A stretch of DNA of 64,000 nt from Tengunoibacter tsumagoiensis (GTDB lineage Bacteria; Chloroflexota; Ktedonobacteria; Ktedonobacterales; Ktedonobacteraceae). Where the stretch lies: assembly GCF_003967535.1 (NCBI RefSeq), contig NZ_BIFR01000001.1, positions 2,913,001 through 2,977,000 of the forward strand. The letters are read 5' to 3'. Every line of letters begins with the position of its first letter. Position 1 is the first letter of the stretch. Shown here piece after piece: positions 20,501-28,579 of this stretch. Both the position numbers and the translations under genes were made by a program. A model generated the notes under the pieces. That model did no database searches. It worked only from the letters and a program-made list of their open reading frames with translations, and had not been told where the DNA came from.

Positions 20501-21712
20501 GGAACGCTGAAATATTGCATCCCTCATAGTGTCTCTGTTTCCTCGCTTGCTTTTAGCTCCCAGAAGCCCTATATAGTGACAGCAGATAGCGATGGATGTG
20601 TTTGGACCTGGAAACTTCAGGATGGTAATGTGCTCAAACGTTTTCGTCATTCAGGGAAAATTGCTCGTCTATTTTTCGATCAAGATAAGGATATACATTT
20701 GCTTCGTTTTACTCTTGATCTCGTTTATAGAGCAGAGATACATACCATTGCACTTGAAGCACCACACATAAACACTATTTATGAAGATGAAAACCTGCAA
20801 AGTAAGAATATTGGGCGTGTTGAAGATCAGAAAAATCCTGATGTAGAAGAAGGTAATGGATCCGTCTTTAGTAGTGATGGTTGCTATAGAGCTGTTATTA
20901 CCAACGAAGGTTTCATAAAAGTAATGCATACTGGTAGCGCTATTCCGATAAGTATCCTCAAATCAGGTGGAGAAAAAGGTTTGTGCACTTTTAGCTCCAG
21001 CGGAAAGTTTCTCGCATTTACTAATAATGAGGATCAAGTACTGATCTGGAACTGGTATGAAAAAGGTAGCGTACCGGTTATTTTTTCTTATAAAGGACAT
21101 CCGACAGCATTTGCCTTTAGCAAAGACGATGAGATTTTCATTCTTGCTGACTCCAACAATGAAATCCATATATGGCAATGGAAGGCAGGCATCAAGGAAC
21201 CAGTTCTCACCCTTCACCATGAAAAAACTATTACAACTATCTCTTTGTCACCAGATCAACAAGACCTTTTGACGTTGAGTGACGAACCTGGTGCAAGGAT
21301 CTGGGATAGAACCACAGGTGTATTGGCACGCAATTTCCTCCATAAAGGAGATGTTCTTGCTGCTACGTTTGATTGTGAAAGTAGATATGTTGCTACGGCA
21401 AGTGCCGATTGGACGGCAGGTATATGGAATGCAGCCACTGGTGAGAAGATTGCGCAGCTGCCACATGATGGCAGAGTTACAGCAGTCGCGTTTAGTAAAG
21501 ATGGGAAATATCTTGCGACAGCTTGTGATGATTTCGTACTGCGAATCTGGCAATGGAAGTTGAGCGATTTAAAGAAAGAAGCAAAAATTCGCTTGACAGG
21601 TAACTTGATGCCGGAAGATTGGAAAGAATATATTGGAGATGAACCATACCAAGAGATATTTAATGATTTAGGATGGCGAGATCTTCCCCCTAAAGATCCT
21701 TTCGAACAGTAA
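17507..21712 (+). CDS. TIR - nSTAND1 NTPase - WD40 repeat protein
   Basis: The 1401-aa protein starts at ATG 17507 with TAGGAGCG 8 bases upstream. Residues 1-150 form a TIR domain (KVFFAYAVEDEKY, then ILFLVSADFISSELYPELL with candidate catalytic Glu). Residues about 165-520 are an nSTAND1 NTPase, with CPYLGFKPYSEEDAHLFFGR, Walker A GPTSSGKT and Walker B-like LVIIIDQFEDLF. A helical linker follows, then about a dozen WD40-type repeats (about 680-1365). The C-terminus has the LTGNLMPEDWKEYIG motif common in such bacterial WD40 STAND proteins. By analogy with TIR-STAND immune proteins, the propeller senses a ligand, the NTPase oligomerises and the TIR consumes NAD+ or makes a nucleotide signal. 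The ligand is unknown. It is a stand-alone gene with its own promoter region. Confidence 0.93.
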   Translation: MRAELPIKVFFAYAVEDEKYQQQLQRHLSILRKNKLIDDWSPSNTLAGEERKKLFEMHFDTAQIILFLVSADFISSELYPELLDYAMERHRKDDVKVIPILIRAVNIDGTPLKEWQMLPRNGKAITLWKNKDEGYAHLAHEIKMVIHSILGWDEISKNIYVNITGEKYSNVPCPYLGFKPYSEEDAHLFFGRETYINDLLYRLSCNQQLLIVIGPTSSGKTSAIQAGLIPRLRKGSKLLPRSLNWEIVTFVPVQNAISHLLFRMNVQDVDDLIEGVTLWKRQHPKRERLVIIIDQFEDLFRLCSREEQKNVMTQLWKLVIQDLATLIIAMSDIYYSDLAEYTHFIEFAEPHISNILPLRSEEIMDVVTKPAQIGQLYFEDHLAERIVDDTMRSVQEPKERRKSRQSSVLPLVSVCMEKLWEHKKDNYISFEAYEKVGEVTGALTQMATDAFNNLGETQKIFARRILTDLVAIGDESEGRPDYRKQKALNQLFYDPDEIHTVQEVVNELTKAHLLETQLNNHGDVDVALIHESLLREWSLLRHWLHEDRLFLIWYQRFDSDLQAWLNSSKNADQRDSSCLLHGKRLVEAQQWRAEQPYRFSNTAREFIDASDFRQTQKEQEERARQAMQTRQQIEQARRIATKALLLQEQEPHLLRKSLLLAVEALRRHHCVEADQALRQGLALLPEFQGHMRLPTTGQHVLFSGNGDRLATASVRGFSWISNIGSSEERTESFFLDRTRAIALSYDGKYLLAGASTGIICFINIVQEKRVAVIRKGAPLSCIALTQGPPYATAIGYDTGEIEVYEFVNADESDAHLTENDLARNVKLITTFRHSQAVSSLSFSHDDCYFVSGGLDGTVSIWSRKQGEIFKTWEFQSPVRSAIFSSDDTSIAICGEDGRAFVWQWQQVSQKWWQKRDVSVRRIPLRERIQSVTFGPSGNRLITLSASGLVKIWKVEDTLEEVQQLLNMSSASSLSYHQRTDWLAIACDDGNVRIYNIVDGTLKYCIPHSVSVSSLAFSSQKPYIVTADSDGCVWTWKLQDGNVLKRFRHSGKIARLFFDQDKDIHLLRFTLDLVYRAEIHTIALEAPHINTIYEDENLQSKNIGRVEDQKNPDVEEGNGSVFSSDGCYRAVITNEGFIKVMHTGSAIPISILKSGGEKGLCTFSSSGKFLAFTNNEDQVLIWNWYEKGSVPVIFSYKGHPTAFAFSKDDEIFILADSNNEIHIWQWKAGIKEPVLTLHHEKTITTISLSPDQQDLLTLSDEPGARIWDRTTGVLARNFLHKGDVLAATFDCESRYVATASADWTAGIWNAATGEKIAQLPHDGRVTAVAFSKDGKYLATACDDFVLRIWQWKLSDLKKEAKIRLTGNLMPEDWKEYIGDEPYQEIFNDLGWRDLPPKDPFEQ

Positions 21713-21810
21713 GAATATATCACTGAGGCCACTTTTTTTCTGTAATAAGATTTGTTATCAATGCTAACAAATACGCATGGGTATTGGCAGTTCTGACGTT
21801 TACCTGCATA

Positions 21811-21886
21811 AATCCGCCAAAATTACTAATCAATCCGCCATTAATCCGCCATAGGTACCAATAAATCCGCCATGAAGTGGTATAGT
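21811..21886 (+). promoter_or_regulatory. Four phased AATCCGCCA sites plus -10-like box
   Basis: AATCCGCCA occurs at 21811, 21832, 21843 and 21864, giving spacings of 21, 11 and 21 bases, that is, two, one and two helical turns. All four lie on the same strand. TATAGT (21881-21886), preceded by TGG, follows 8 bases after the last site, so that site would overlap a -35 position. The array lies just upstream of the first AlbA_2-type regulator, and the same motif with the same spacing precedes the second copy at 30107-30145. Autoregulation by the winged-helix tail of the regulator is inferred. Confidence 0.65.
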
Positions 21887-21935
21887 AAAGAGAAGATAGG
21901 AACGATTCCCGTTTTTTATGAAAAGGTGAGGACGC

Positions 21936-23449
21936 ATGGCGGAATTACAGGAGGCCGAATTACGACAACGTATCCAATTTGGCGAGACCTCAACCGTTGA
22001 ATTGAAGGTAGCTGTGCCTCGACATCTCGATCTGGCTGAACGTTTCTGTGGGATGGCTAATGCGCAAGGCGGCATCGTGATCATTGGTGTTGAAGACGCC
22101 GCGCATACCATCGTTGGAGTACCAGATGAACGCCTGGCTTCAACCATGGATACCATTTTGCGGGCTGCACGCGTGAATATCAAACCCTCTCTTCCTCTCG
22201 ATCCCGCAGAGCCAGAAGTCTATGTGCTTGATGGGAAAAGGTGGTAGTTGTCACCGTTCCGCCAAGCATGGGGCCAGTTTACCAGGCTGGCGGTGTCTGT
22301 TGGGTGAGAAGGGGCACGCATACGGTGGCTCTTAGCGTCATGGAAGTGCTGGAGTTGGCGAATGATCGAGGGTTACAAGATTGGGAATCCCAGCCAGCTC
22401 ACGGTACGACTTTCGCGGACCTGGATATGGAACGGGTCCGTCGTTATCTGGCGCTTCGCACTCCCAAAGGCCAGCAGCAAGGACGCTTTGAGAACATTGA
22501 AAACGCGTTGCTTGGAATGAAGTGTGCCGTCACTCTTCCAAATGGAAATATTCTGCCAACCAATGCTGGCCTGCTCTTTTTTGGGTATGAGCCACAGACA
22601 GAGCTGATTCAAAGTGAAGTAGTCTGTGTTCTCTTTCGTGAAACGGTCGGAGCGAGCCGGTATGCAGACCGGAAGATTGTACGAGGTCCATTACAGGTTT
22701 TAATTGATGAGTCAGAAGCCTTTTTTAATCGCTACATTGCCGTTGGAGCACGCATTGAAGGATGGAAGCGAGTAGACATTCCTGAGTACTCAATAGAAGT
22801 GTTACGTGAGGCGATTGTCAATGCCGTTGTCCATCGCGATTATAGCAAACGTGGGGAATGTATTCGTTTGTTTTATTTTCCCGATCGTGTCGAAATACAT
22901 AGCCCAGGGTTCTTGTTGCCAGGCATTACGGTCTCTTTAATGGAGCAGGGACGAGTCCAATCGAAGCTGCGCAATCCTGTTCTGGCGAACCTGTTACGTG
23001 ATATCCCAGGCTACATGGAGCGCATTGGCAGTGGTATTCGTTTCATGGTTGATGAGACCTAGCGTTTAGGACTTCCCAAGCCGCAGTTTTGTGAAACCAG
23101 CGAGTTCGTCGTGACCTTCCCAAAAGCGCGAGAGCTGATGCCTGTAACCGCACATTCAGAAGACAATAATGGTATTCCAGTTCTGACTCAGCCTGAGCAA
23201 AAAGAGCTATCGTGGACAGTGGATGAAACCCCTGTCGCAACACAACAAGAAGAGACGTCCTCACAGAAGGAGAGGCTTCTCAAGGTGATGGAGTATGTGA
23301 GCGTGAATGGATCCATTACCAATAGCCAGCATCGGACCCTGACAGGCGTCTCAGACCGAACGGCTACACGTGATCTGGAAGCTCTGGTCGAGCGGGGAAG
23401 ATTGCGCAGTTTTGGCAAGCGACGCTCGCGCAGATATGAGTTGTCATAA
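21936..23449 (+). pseudogene. AlbA_2 / HATPase_c_4 / winged-helix regulator, copy 1, disrupted
   Basis: ATG 21936 follows AAGGTGAGG. An undamaged product would be about 505 aa. It would have an AlbA_2 (Schlafen-like) domain (ETSTVELKVAVPRH, GMANAQGGIVIIGVED), a central HATPase_c_4-like region (VLREAIVNAVVHRDYSKRG, MERIGSGIRFM) and a C-terminal winged helix (DRTATRDLEALVERGRL). Two lesions break it. A one-base loss near 22228 puts TGG TAG where DGKRVVVV should continue. A TAG at 23060 stands where the sister copy has AAG (Lys). The three pieces (to 22247, 22241-23062, 23111-23449) align end to end with copy 2. Suppressed or programmed expression is possible but unsupported. Confidence 0.85.
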
Positions 23450-23717
23450 CGATTGCACTTTCTTTTAATAGTCCTGTTTTATGAGGTGAGAAAAAATAGA
23501 ATCTCTATTTCGATTGGCTACAATAAGCCAGGATGAGCGACCTTTTTTTCCTGCTCTCACTATTCTGCATGCTCTGGCTCCTTGAAAGTATCAGAGTATG
23601 CAGTGGTCTGATGAACTGAGAAGGCGGGTTTATAGAGAAGTTATGACATTTTGAAGCAAACGCTCATTAATGAAAATAGATGATAGAGCGGAAAGCAATT
23701 TTTTATCGTTCTTGTAT

Positions 23718-24149
23718 TCATTTCTTTGTTTGACTTAATTTTGTACCTATCCCTCCAAACGCCTCTTGAACGATCCCCTGCTGATAAGCTTGCTGTAATT
23801 CTAGAGAGAGCGTGATGCTTTGCATATATACCTTCCCCATGTTGATGAAAATTTGATCATAACGGCTCTCTTTCAAAATGGCATCAAGAGCCTCACTCAC
23901 TTTTTGCTGTAATTCTTTTGCGCGAACCTGGTTCGTTTTTTGATCATACAGTTCAACCGGAGTATTTTCAAAAATGAGTCCATACTTGGCGGAGAGAATT
24001 ACAATATCTGTTTCATCAGGCCAGGAACCTTCTCTCCTCGCTTTTTTGATGCCTTGATACACCCCACCAGAATAACGCTCGATAGCTGGAAGTGTGCCAG
24101 TGCTCTTGTTTTTAGCCCCTGAACAACTGATAAGGAGTAATCGTTTCAT
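23718..24149 (-). CDS. DUF6884 / YaaA-like small protein
   Basis: ATG 24149 is chosen because the family begins M-K-R-L-L-L-I-S-C-S-G-A-K directly at the start, with GGAG 9 bases upstream. Further upstream in-frame ATGs only add unrelated residues. The 143-aa product has the CSG(A/x)K opening, then VILSAKYGLI and a helical C-terminus, which are traits of the DUF6884 family related to YaaA-like proteins. Biochemical function is not established for this family. Members are frequent on phages and mobile islands. It is divergent from the tandem GIY-YIG gene, sharing a 154-base spacer, so the two may form a functional pair. Confidence 0.75.
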   Translation of the reverse strand: MKRLLLISCSGAKNKSTGTLPAIERYSGGVYQGIKKARREGSWPDETDIVILSAKYGLIFENTPVELYDQKTNQVRAKELQQKVSEALDAILKESRYDQIFINMGKVYMQSITLSLELQQAYQQGIVQEAFGGIGTKLSQTKK

Positions 24150-24303
24150 GCATAAACGCTCCATAGAAAATTGCCATGACAACGTACATTATATAGAATA
24201 GATTATAGTGTCACATTTCTGTTTAAAATATAGTTTTTTTACACTTTCAAGGGATATCAAAATACTTTTTATTCTGAATATTCCATATGAGAAGGATACC
24301 ATT

Positions 24304-25182
24304 GTGAAATTTTTGAGTTCGGACTGGGGAGGTTTGTCCTGGACACCCTGGTTTGCTTTTGCTGATGCACCTGCATTTCGCCAGCTTCCTGATAAAGCAG
24401 GGCTCTATCGTATTCGTGCTAGAGAACTTGGAGAACTATTTTATATTGGGGAGACCGGACGTAACGTACGTGAGCGCTTAGGCGATCTTCGTCGCAACAC
24501 ACTCAGTGTGGAGATGCCTTTCAATGATCCACATACTGCAGCCCCTTCATTGTGGGCATGGCACGACGCCGAAGGCTATGAGTTTGAATGCTCGGCATCT
24601 CCTGTTGTTTTCACTGACCATTTAGAAGAAGCGAGAAAGCGACGCGAAGGATTGGAATTTTATCTGCTATGGCAATATCGTCTTGAGTTTGGCTCATCAA
24701 CACGATGTAATCATGGGCGTTTTCATTTACGCTACACTAAATCGACCGATCGAAAAAAGAATGTTCGTGGATCTCGCCAGCTTGATCATCTGGTAGATAA
24801 TGGTGTAGGAGGAGAAAGTTTTCTACCTCTTCAAGAGAGAGGTGTGCCTTCAGATGATGATTGGATGGGTCTGATATGGAGTCGCCCAGAGCCTTTGGGA
24901 AAGGGTTTGCATCGAGAATTATCGATGTTGCCGGGGGTCTATAAGATTTTTGATGGTCAGACAAATGATCTGCTGTATGTTGGAGAAACCTCTAATCTCA
25001 GACAGCGTCTGACTGATCATGCAAGGAAAAACTGGCAGTGCCAAACACCATTGTTTTCATGGGTTCAATTGCCAGAAAGGATACCATCTTATCAACGACG
25101 TGAAATAGAAAATGATTTGTTGGGAGGTTTTTATGCTCAGGCTCATACGATGCCCGCTTTTCAACTGATCGGTCATCATTAA
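24304..25182 (+). CDS. Tandem GIY-YIG nuclease-like protein
   Basis: GTG 24304 is preferred because GAGAAGGA lies about 6 bases upstream, and sequence before it (hydrophobic, F-rich) does not look like part of the fold. The 292-aa product has two GIY-YIG-like units. One has GLYRIRARELGELFYIGET followed by RNVRERLGDL (about residues 30-60). The other has GVYKIFDGQTNDLLYVGET followed by SNLRQRLTDH (about residues 210-245). The conserved Arg after each YIG-equivalent is present. A lone metal-binding Glu is harder to place, so nicking activity is likely but not certain. The gene ends 18 bases before a strong terminator. Tandem duplication within one chain is uncommon and could allow cutting of both strands. 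Confidence 0.8.
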   Translation: MKFLSSDWGGLSWTPWFAFADAPAFRQLPDKAGLYRIRARELGELFYIGETGRNVRERLGDLRRNTLSVEMPFNDPHTAAPSLWAWHDAEGYEFECSASPVVFTDHLEEARKRREGLEFYLLWQYRLEFGSSTRCNHGRFHLRYTKSTDRKKNVRGSRQLDHLVDNGVGGESFLPLQERGVPSDDDWMGLIWSRPEPLGKGLHRELSMLPGVYKIFDGQTNDLLYVGETSNLRQRLTDHARKNWQCQTPLFSWVQLPERIPSYQRREIENDLLGGFYAQAHTMPAFQLIGHH

Positions 25183-25200
25183 GAAAGCAGACAGATCTTT

Positions 25201-25246
25201 AAAAAAAGCAGGCCTCCAACGCTTTTTTGTTGGAGGACTGCTTTTT
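25201..25246 (+). terminator. Strong rho-independent terminator after the GIY-YIG gene
   Basis: The stem CCTCCAAC / GTTGGAGG is extended by AAAAAGCAG / CTGCTTTTT across a single offset base. The loop is gcttttt-like and a T-run follows. The A-run before and T-run after make it usable in both directions. Confidence 0.85.
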
Positions 25247-25415
25247 GGGGAAATTTGATCTCAAAATCCTGACAGCAATTTTGACAGCAAAGACGGTTGT
25301 CAACGATAGACAAAGGGTTGTTTTGGTAGACAATTTGTAGCAATTTGATCTCAGGAGAGACGTCAGTAGGCTTCAGAAGAGGGGTGATGCCGGTGGAGAG
25401 ATCCGACCAGTTTTG

Positions 25416-25535
25416 TCTTTCTTTGTTTGTGTGTGACCATCCTGAGCTCAAATTTCCATACATTTGTCTATCAAGGCCTTTAGTATGAGTGCTATGTCTA
25501 CGGTCGTTGCCGTAAGAATTGTCGTACGATTTGAC
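25416..25535. repeat. Degenerate direct repeat, copy A
   Basis: About 110 bases here resemble 28420-28540 on the same strand. Shared blocks are TGACCAT, TGAGCTCAA, GTCTA-CAAGG and an exact 21-base block beginning GTTGCCGTAAG at 25506-25526 (28513-28533 in copy B). The two copies bracket about 3 kb of insertion-sequence debris and the CPT-like gene. No gene is recognised in either copy. Apart from this repeat and the terminator, the stretch 25183-25656 holds nothing I can identify. Confidence 0.6.
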
Positions 25536-25656
25536 CTCCATTGAGCTGGTATTCATAGCTGAAAGCCGAGCACGGGTAAGCATTTATTTACCCTTCCTTT
25601 TCCCATTGTCCTACTGGCCACATTCCATTCTCTGAGCTTCTCCCAGTTTGATAGTG

Positions 25657-26588
25657 AGCTTCCCCCGGTTTGGATACTGCTGGCAAACTCCTGGGACGTG
25701 TTTTGCTTGAGTTTGCTAGGATGGGAAAGAACAAACACCTTGTCGTGTTGGAACAGATCACCAGAAGGGAGCCAGATTATGACCTTGCATGCTCAAACGG
25801 AGTTCACCATCCCCGAAGAAACTGTTCGTGTTGCCAATGCTGCCTATCCACATGGAAATCCCCTCATGAAGATGCACGATGATGCAGAGCATTGAGCAGG
25901 AGTTGCACCAAGCCAATGTCCCGCCAAGAGTCCATTTGGTGGACGCCGGGTATGTGAGCGCTCGGGTCCTGGTCAAGAGTCAGGAGCGATTTGGGATCGA
26001 GGTGGTTGGCCCTGTCTCTGTTGATACCCAGTGGCAGGCCCATACCCCATCTGGCATTGATGCGAGTCAGTTCGTCCTTGATTGGGAGAACCGACAAGCG
26101 ATCTGTCCGCAGGAGAAAACGAGTACCAGTTGGAGCTGGCTCAACAGGAAGAGCCATCCTGACCTGATCAAGATCCCGTTTTCTACCACGGATTGTCGGT
26201 CGTGCCCGCGCCTTTCCGACTGTGTTCAGTCAACGAGCAAATACCCACGTCGAACGCTGGTCATCAGACCACAGGCGCAGCATGCCGCGCTGCAAGCTGC
26301 ACGACAGCGGCAGCGTACTGAAACCTTCCAGCAGAGATATGCTTTGCGGGCAGGGGTTGAGGCAACCATCTCACAAGGGGTGAGGGCCTTTGACCTGCGT
26401 CGTTCTCGGTATGTGGGGTTGCCGAAAACGCATTTGCAACACCTTGCTATCGCGACGGCAATCAATCTGGTTCGCCTTATCGACTGGCTAGATGGCAGCC
26501 CGCTCACTCCTACCCGCGTTTCAGCTTTTGAGAGGCTCTACAAGGCTGCCTGAGGAGTTTGCCAGCAGTGTCAAAAACGGGGCAAGCT
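25657..26588 (+). mobile_element. IS1182-family element, internally deleted, with both inverted repeats
   Basis: The left end 25657-25692 and the reverse complement of 26553-26588 match at 32 of 36 positions by my alignment, including an uninterrupted 17-base core (ACTGCTGGCAAACTCCT at 25676-25692). Between them only the first and last parts of a transposase remain, so the element of about 930 bp is non-autonomous. A second, diverged copy of the outer repeat (TGAGCTTCTCCCAGTTTGAT) lies immediately before the left end at 25633-25654, perhaps from an earlier insertion or a duplicated end. The right end abuts the IS110 fragment. Confidence 0.8.
25779..26553 (+). pseudogene. IS1182 transposase, central part deleted and out of frame
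   Basis: The N-terminal frame opens at ATG 25779 (MTLHAQTEFTIPEETVRVAN) and is typical of IS1182 transposases. After about 33 codons, the sequence jumps to the C-terminal part (HLVDAGYVSARVLVKSQ, CPQEKTS, then the Cys-rich DCRSCPRLSDCV and RYALRAGVEATISQGVRAF). That part is in another frame (25879-26553). The missing centre, roughly half of a normal transposase of about 500 aa, contains part of the catalytic core. The YREK-type region is recognisable as RAGVEATISQ. The gene is inactive, but the ends could be mobilised in trans by an intact relative. Confidence 0.85.
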
Positions 26589-27217
26589 TACAATTGATCA
26601 CAGAACTGCTTCTCCAGAGTGACCACATCCAGCAACTGGAACAGGAGATCTGCGCAATCGTCGAACAAGCGCGTCAAAGGCAGATCCTCTGTTCGATGGG
26701 ACTGGGCCCGATTCAGGCTGCTCGTCTTGTCGCTGCCATTGGCTCGATTGAGAACTTTCCCATTGCCAGCACCCTCAAAGCCTATTTTGGCTGGGCACTG
26801 ATGCGGGAGCAGACCGGTACCTCCTTCGATCGCAGCCGCTTAACTCGTGGCGGTAGCCGCCCCTTGCGCCAGACGATGTTCCTGATTATGGCCGACGCGG
26901 TAAGCCATAAGAACAACGAATGGGGCAAGTTCTACCATCGGCTGTTTCAAATAAAATGCCCTGTAGATGCGCTTACAGGAGAGAGAAAAGGCAAAATGCG
27001 CGTCATTGGGCGAGTAGCTGGGCAAATGATCGAAACCATGTACACGCTGCTGAAAACGGATGCTGAGGTCTTGAGAGCGCTGGAGCCTGGAGCAACGCCT
27101 CCCCCACCTACGCTCTATGATCCAGAAGCCTATCGCCATCATCGAGCTGGTCATTACCGACCGATGAAGCCCTCTTCTCCAGCAAACCATATCGTTCTGC
27201 TTTCCAAATCATCTTGA
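26589..27217 (+). pseudogene. IS110-family transposase, 3' fragment
   Basis: The frame carries the C-terminal Transposase_20 domain of IS110/IS116/IS902 enzymes: MGLGPIQAARLVAAIGSIENF, the catalytic-serine region, then TRGGSRPLRQTMFLIMADAV. The N-terminal DEDD RuvC-like half is absent. The recognisable part begins exactly where the IS1182 right inverted repeat ends, so insertion of, or deletion by, the IS1182 element probably removed the front. A run-on frame through the repeat starts at 26492 but is not native. The sequence after the stop (27218-27400) has TTTGACAAGAGTCAGG-like text that may be the IS110 right end. Confidence 0.8.
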
Positions 27218-27406
27218 CGATTCCATACGTCTGATCGGGGCAAAGTCATAGGGAGGCTAGTGGAAACAATTTGACAAGAGTCAGGAGAGAGGATACACTA
27301 CAAGCATGATGACCCTTACGTTCGGAAACGAGCATGTGTGCTGCAAAAAGAGAGATGGAGTGAACCCCAAAGACCAGAAAAGAAGCACATTTGATGGAGG
27401 TCAAAC

Positions 27407-27958
27407 ATGGCATATGGAACTATTTTGCTGTTAAACGGCACATCAAGTAGTGGAAAAACGAGTATTATTTCAGCCTTACGTGCTCTGCGTGAACGGCCGG
27501 CTTTCACCGTTGGAATCGATCATTTCAACGCTATGAGGCCTAGCAAGTCTTGTGGCGATGAAAGAGTTACCGAAGGGATGGAAATGAATATGGCTTTTCA
27601 TCAGGCAATTGCATCCTTTGCAGAAAACGGATGGGACGTCTTGGTTGAACATATTCTGGTCAATCCTCTCTATTGGAGGCATTGTCTTACTTGCCTGGCT
27701 CCCTATCCGAAGCTGTTTATTGGCGTTCGCTGTTCTCTTCCCCTGCTCGAACAACGAGAACAAGAGCGTGGTGATAGATTATTGGGCATTGCCCGAGATC
27801 AATTTGACCGGGTCCATGTGAATAAAGTGTACGATATCGAGGTCGATACCTCATTTTCTACTCCAGAGGAGTGTGCTCTCCACATTCATCGGTATCTCAC
27901 GGAGTTACGTCCTCTGCGAGCCTTTCAGCAACTCTCTGAGGCGATGAAAGCTGAATAA
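27407..27958 (+). CDS. Chloramphenicol phosphotransferase-like (CPT) P-loop kinase
   Basis: ATG 27407 follows ATGGAGGTC. The 183-aa product has the CPT family layout. Walker A is LNGTSSSGKTS (residues 9-19). An FxxGIDHF-like segment (VGIDHFNAM) carries the Asp equivalent to the catalytic base of Streptomyces CPT. VLVEHILVN and the lid with REQERGDRLLGIARDQ follow, and the tail is YDIEVDTSFSTPEECA. It would transfer the ATP gamma-phosphate to a hydroxyl of a small molecule. Chloramphenicol is the known substrate of the founding member, but most relatives are uncharacterised. It is intact although it sits between mobile-element debris, so it may be cargo. Resistance is not demonstrated. Confidence 0.85.
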   Translation: MAYGTILLLNGTSSSGKTSIISALRALRERPAFTVGIDHFNAMRPSKSCGDERVTEGMEMNMAFHQAIASFAENGWDVLVEHILVNPLYWRHCLTCLAPYPKLFIGVRCSLPLLEQREQERGDRLLGIARDQFDRVHVNKVYDIEVDTSFSTPEECALHIHRYLTELRPLRAFQQLSEAMKAE

Positions 27959-28579
27959 CATTTTTTCAGAGGCCGCGAATTCTACACAGTGAATGCATTG
28001 GCGAATGATGGACAGAAAGCGCTGCTCGCTGATGATCCTCCACCATCATCATATGCCCTGCGTCTGGTTGTATCGTGCGCTGATCGCTCGCAGAAGAACC
28101 TAAGTGGGGACATCCCAGCCAGCGCGTGAGCGCTCACCGGCAACCTAGTGGAAAGGGGGCGAGCGGTCGAGCATTATGGCATGTGCTGGAGATAGGATGC
28201 CTTCGACGTTATCTGAATCACCGAGCCCGCCATTGACAGGTATAATGGGCCCAGAAATTTGGTTCTGCGCCATCTTCCGTGCAGGAAAATGTGGTAAAAT
28301 GATAGGGAAGCTTTCCGCCAACATCTCCGGCTTTTCAAGAAAAGAGGTTATAGCCCTCAACACATTATTACTCGAGCTCCCTGCTTGCTCAGTGCAACAG
28401 GTGAGCCAATTCGAGTTGATGTGTCTTTTTGCGTCTAAGATTGACCATTTTGAGCTCAATCTTTCCCTATTCTGTCTACCAAGGTGTTTGCATATAACCT
28501 CTGTTTTGCGTGGTTGCCGTAAGAATTGTCGTAAGCTCTAATCCGAGAAAGCCCTTTTTATGGTTGTTGTATCAATGGG
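27959..28579. other. Intergenic region with degenerate direct repeat copy B
   Basis: No gene is supported. It contains a 12-base perfect palindrome GTGAGCGCTCAC at 28126-28137. At 28420-28540 it has the second copy of the 110-base direct repeat, whose exact 21-base block is at 28513-28533. Open frames here have no ribosome-binding sites or family resemblance. Confidence 0.5.

Noticed and set aside
25179..25583. Minus-strand open frame of 134 codons
   Set aside because: It runs through a strong terminator and the degenerate direct repeat. Translation has no recognisable fold, and copy B of the repeat is interrupted in the equivalent frame.
25633..25676. Two adjacent 22-base near-identical units that could start a CRISPR-like or tandem repeat array
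   Set aside because: Only two units exist with no spacer. The second is part of the IS1182 inverted repeat and the first is best read as a duplicated element end.
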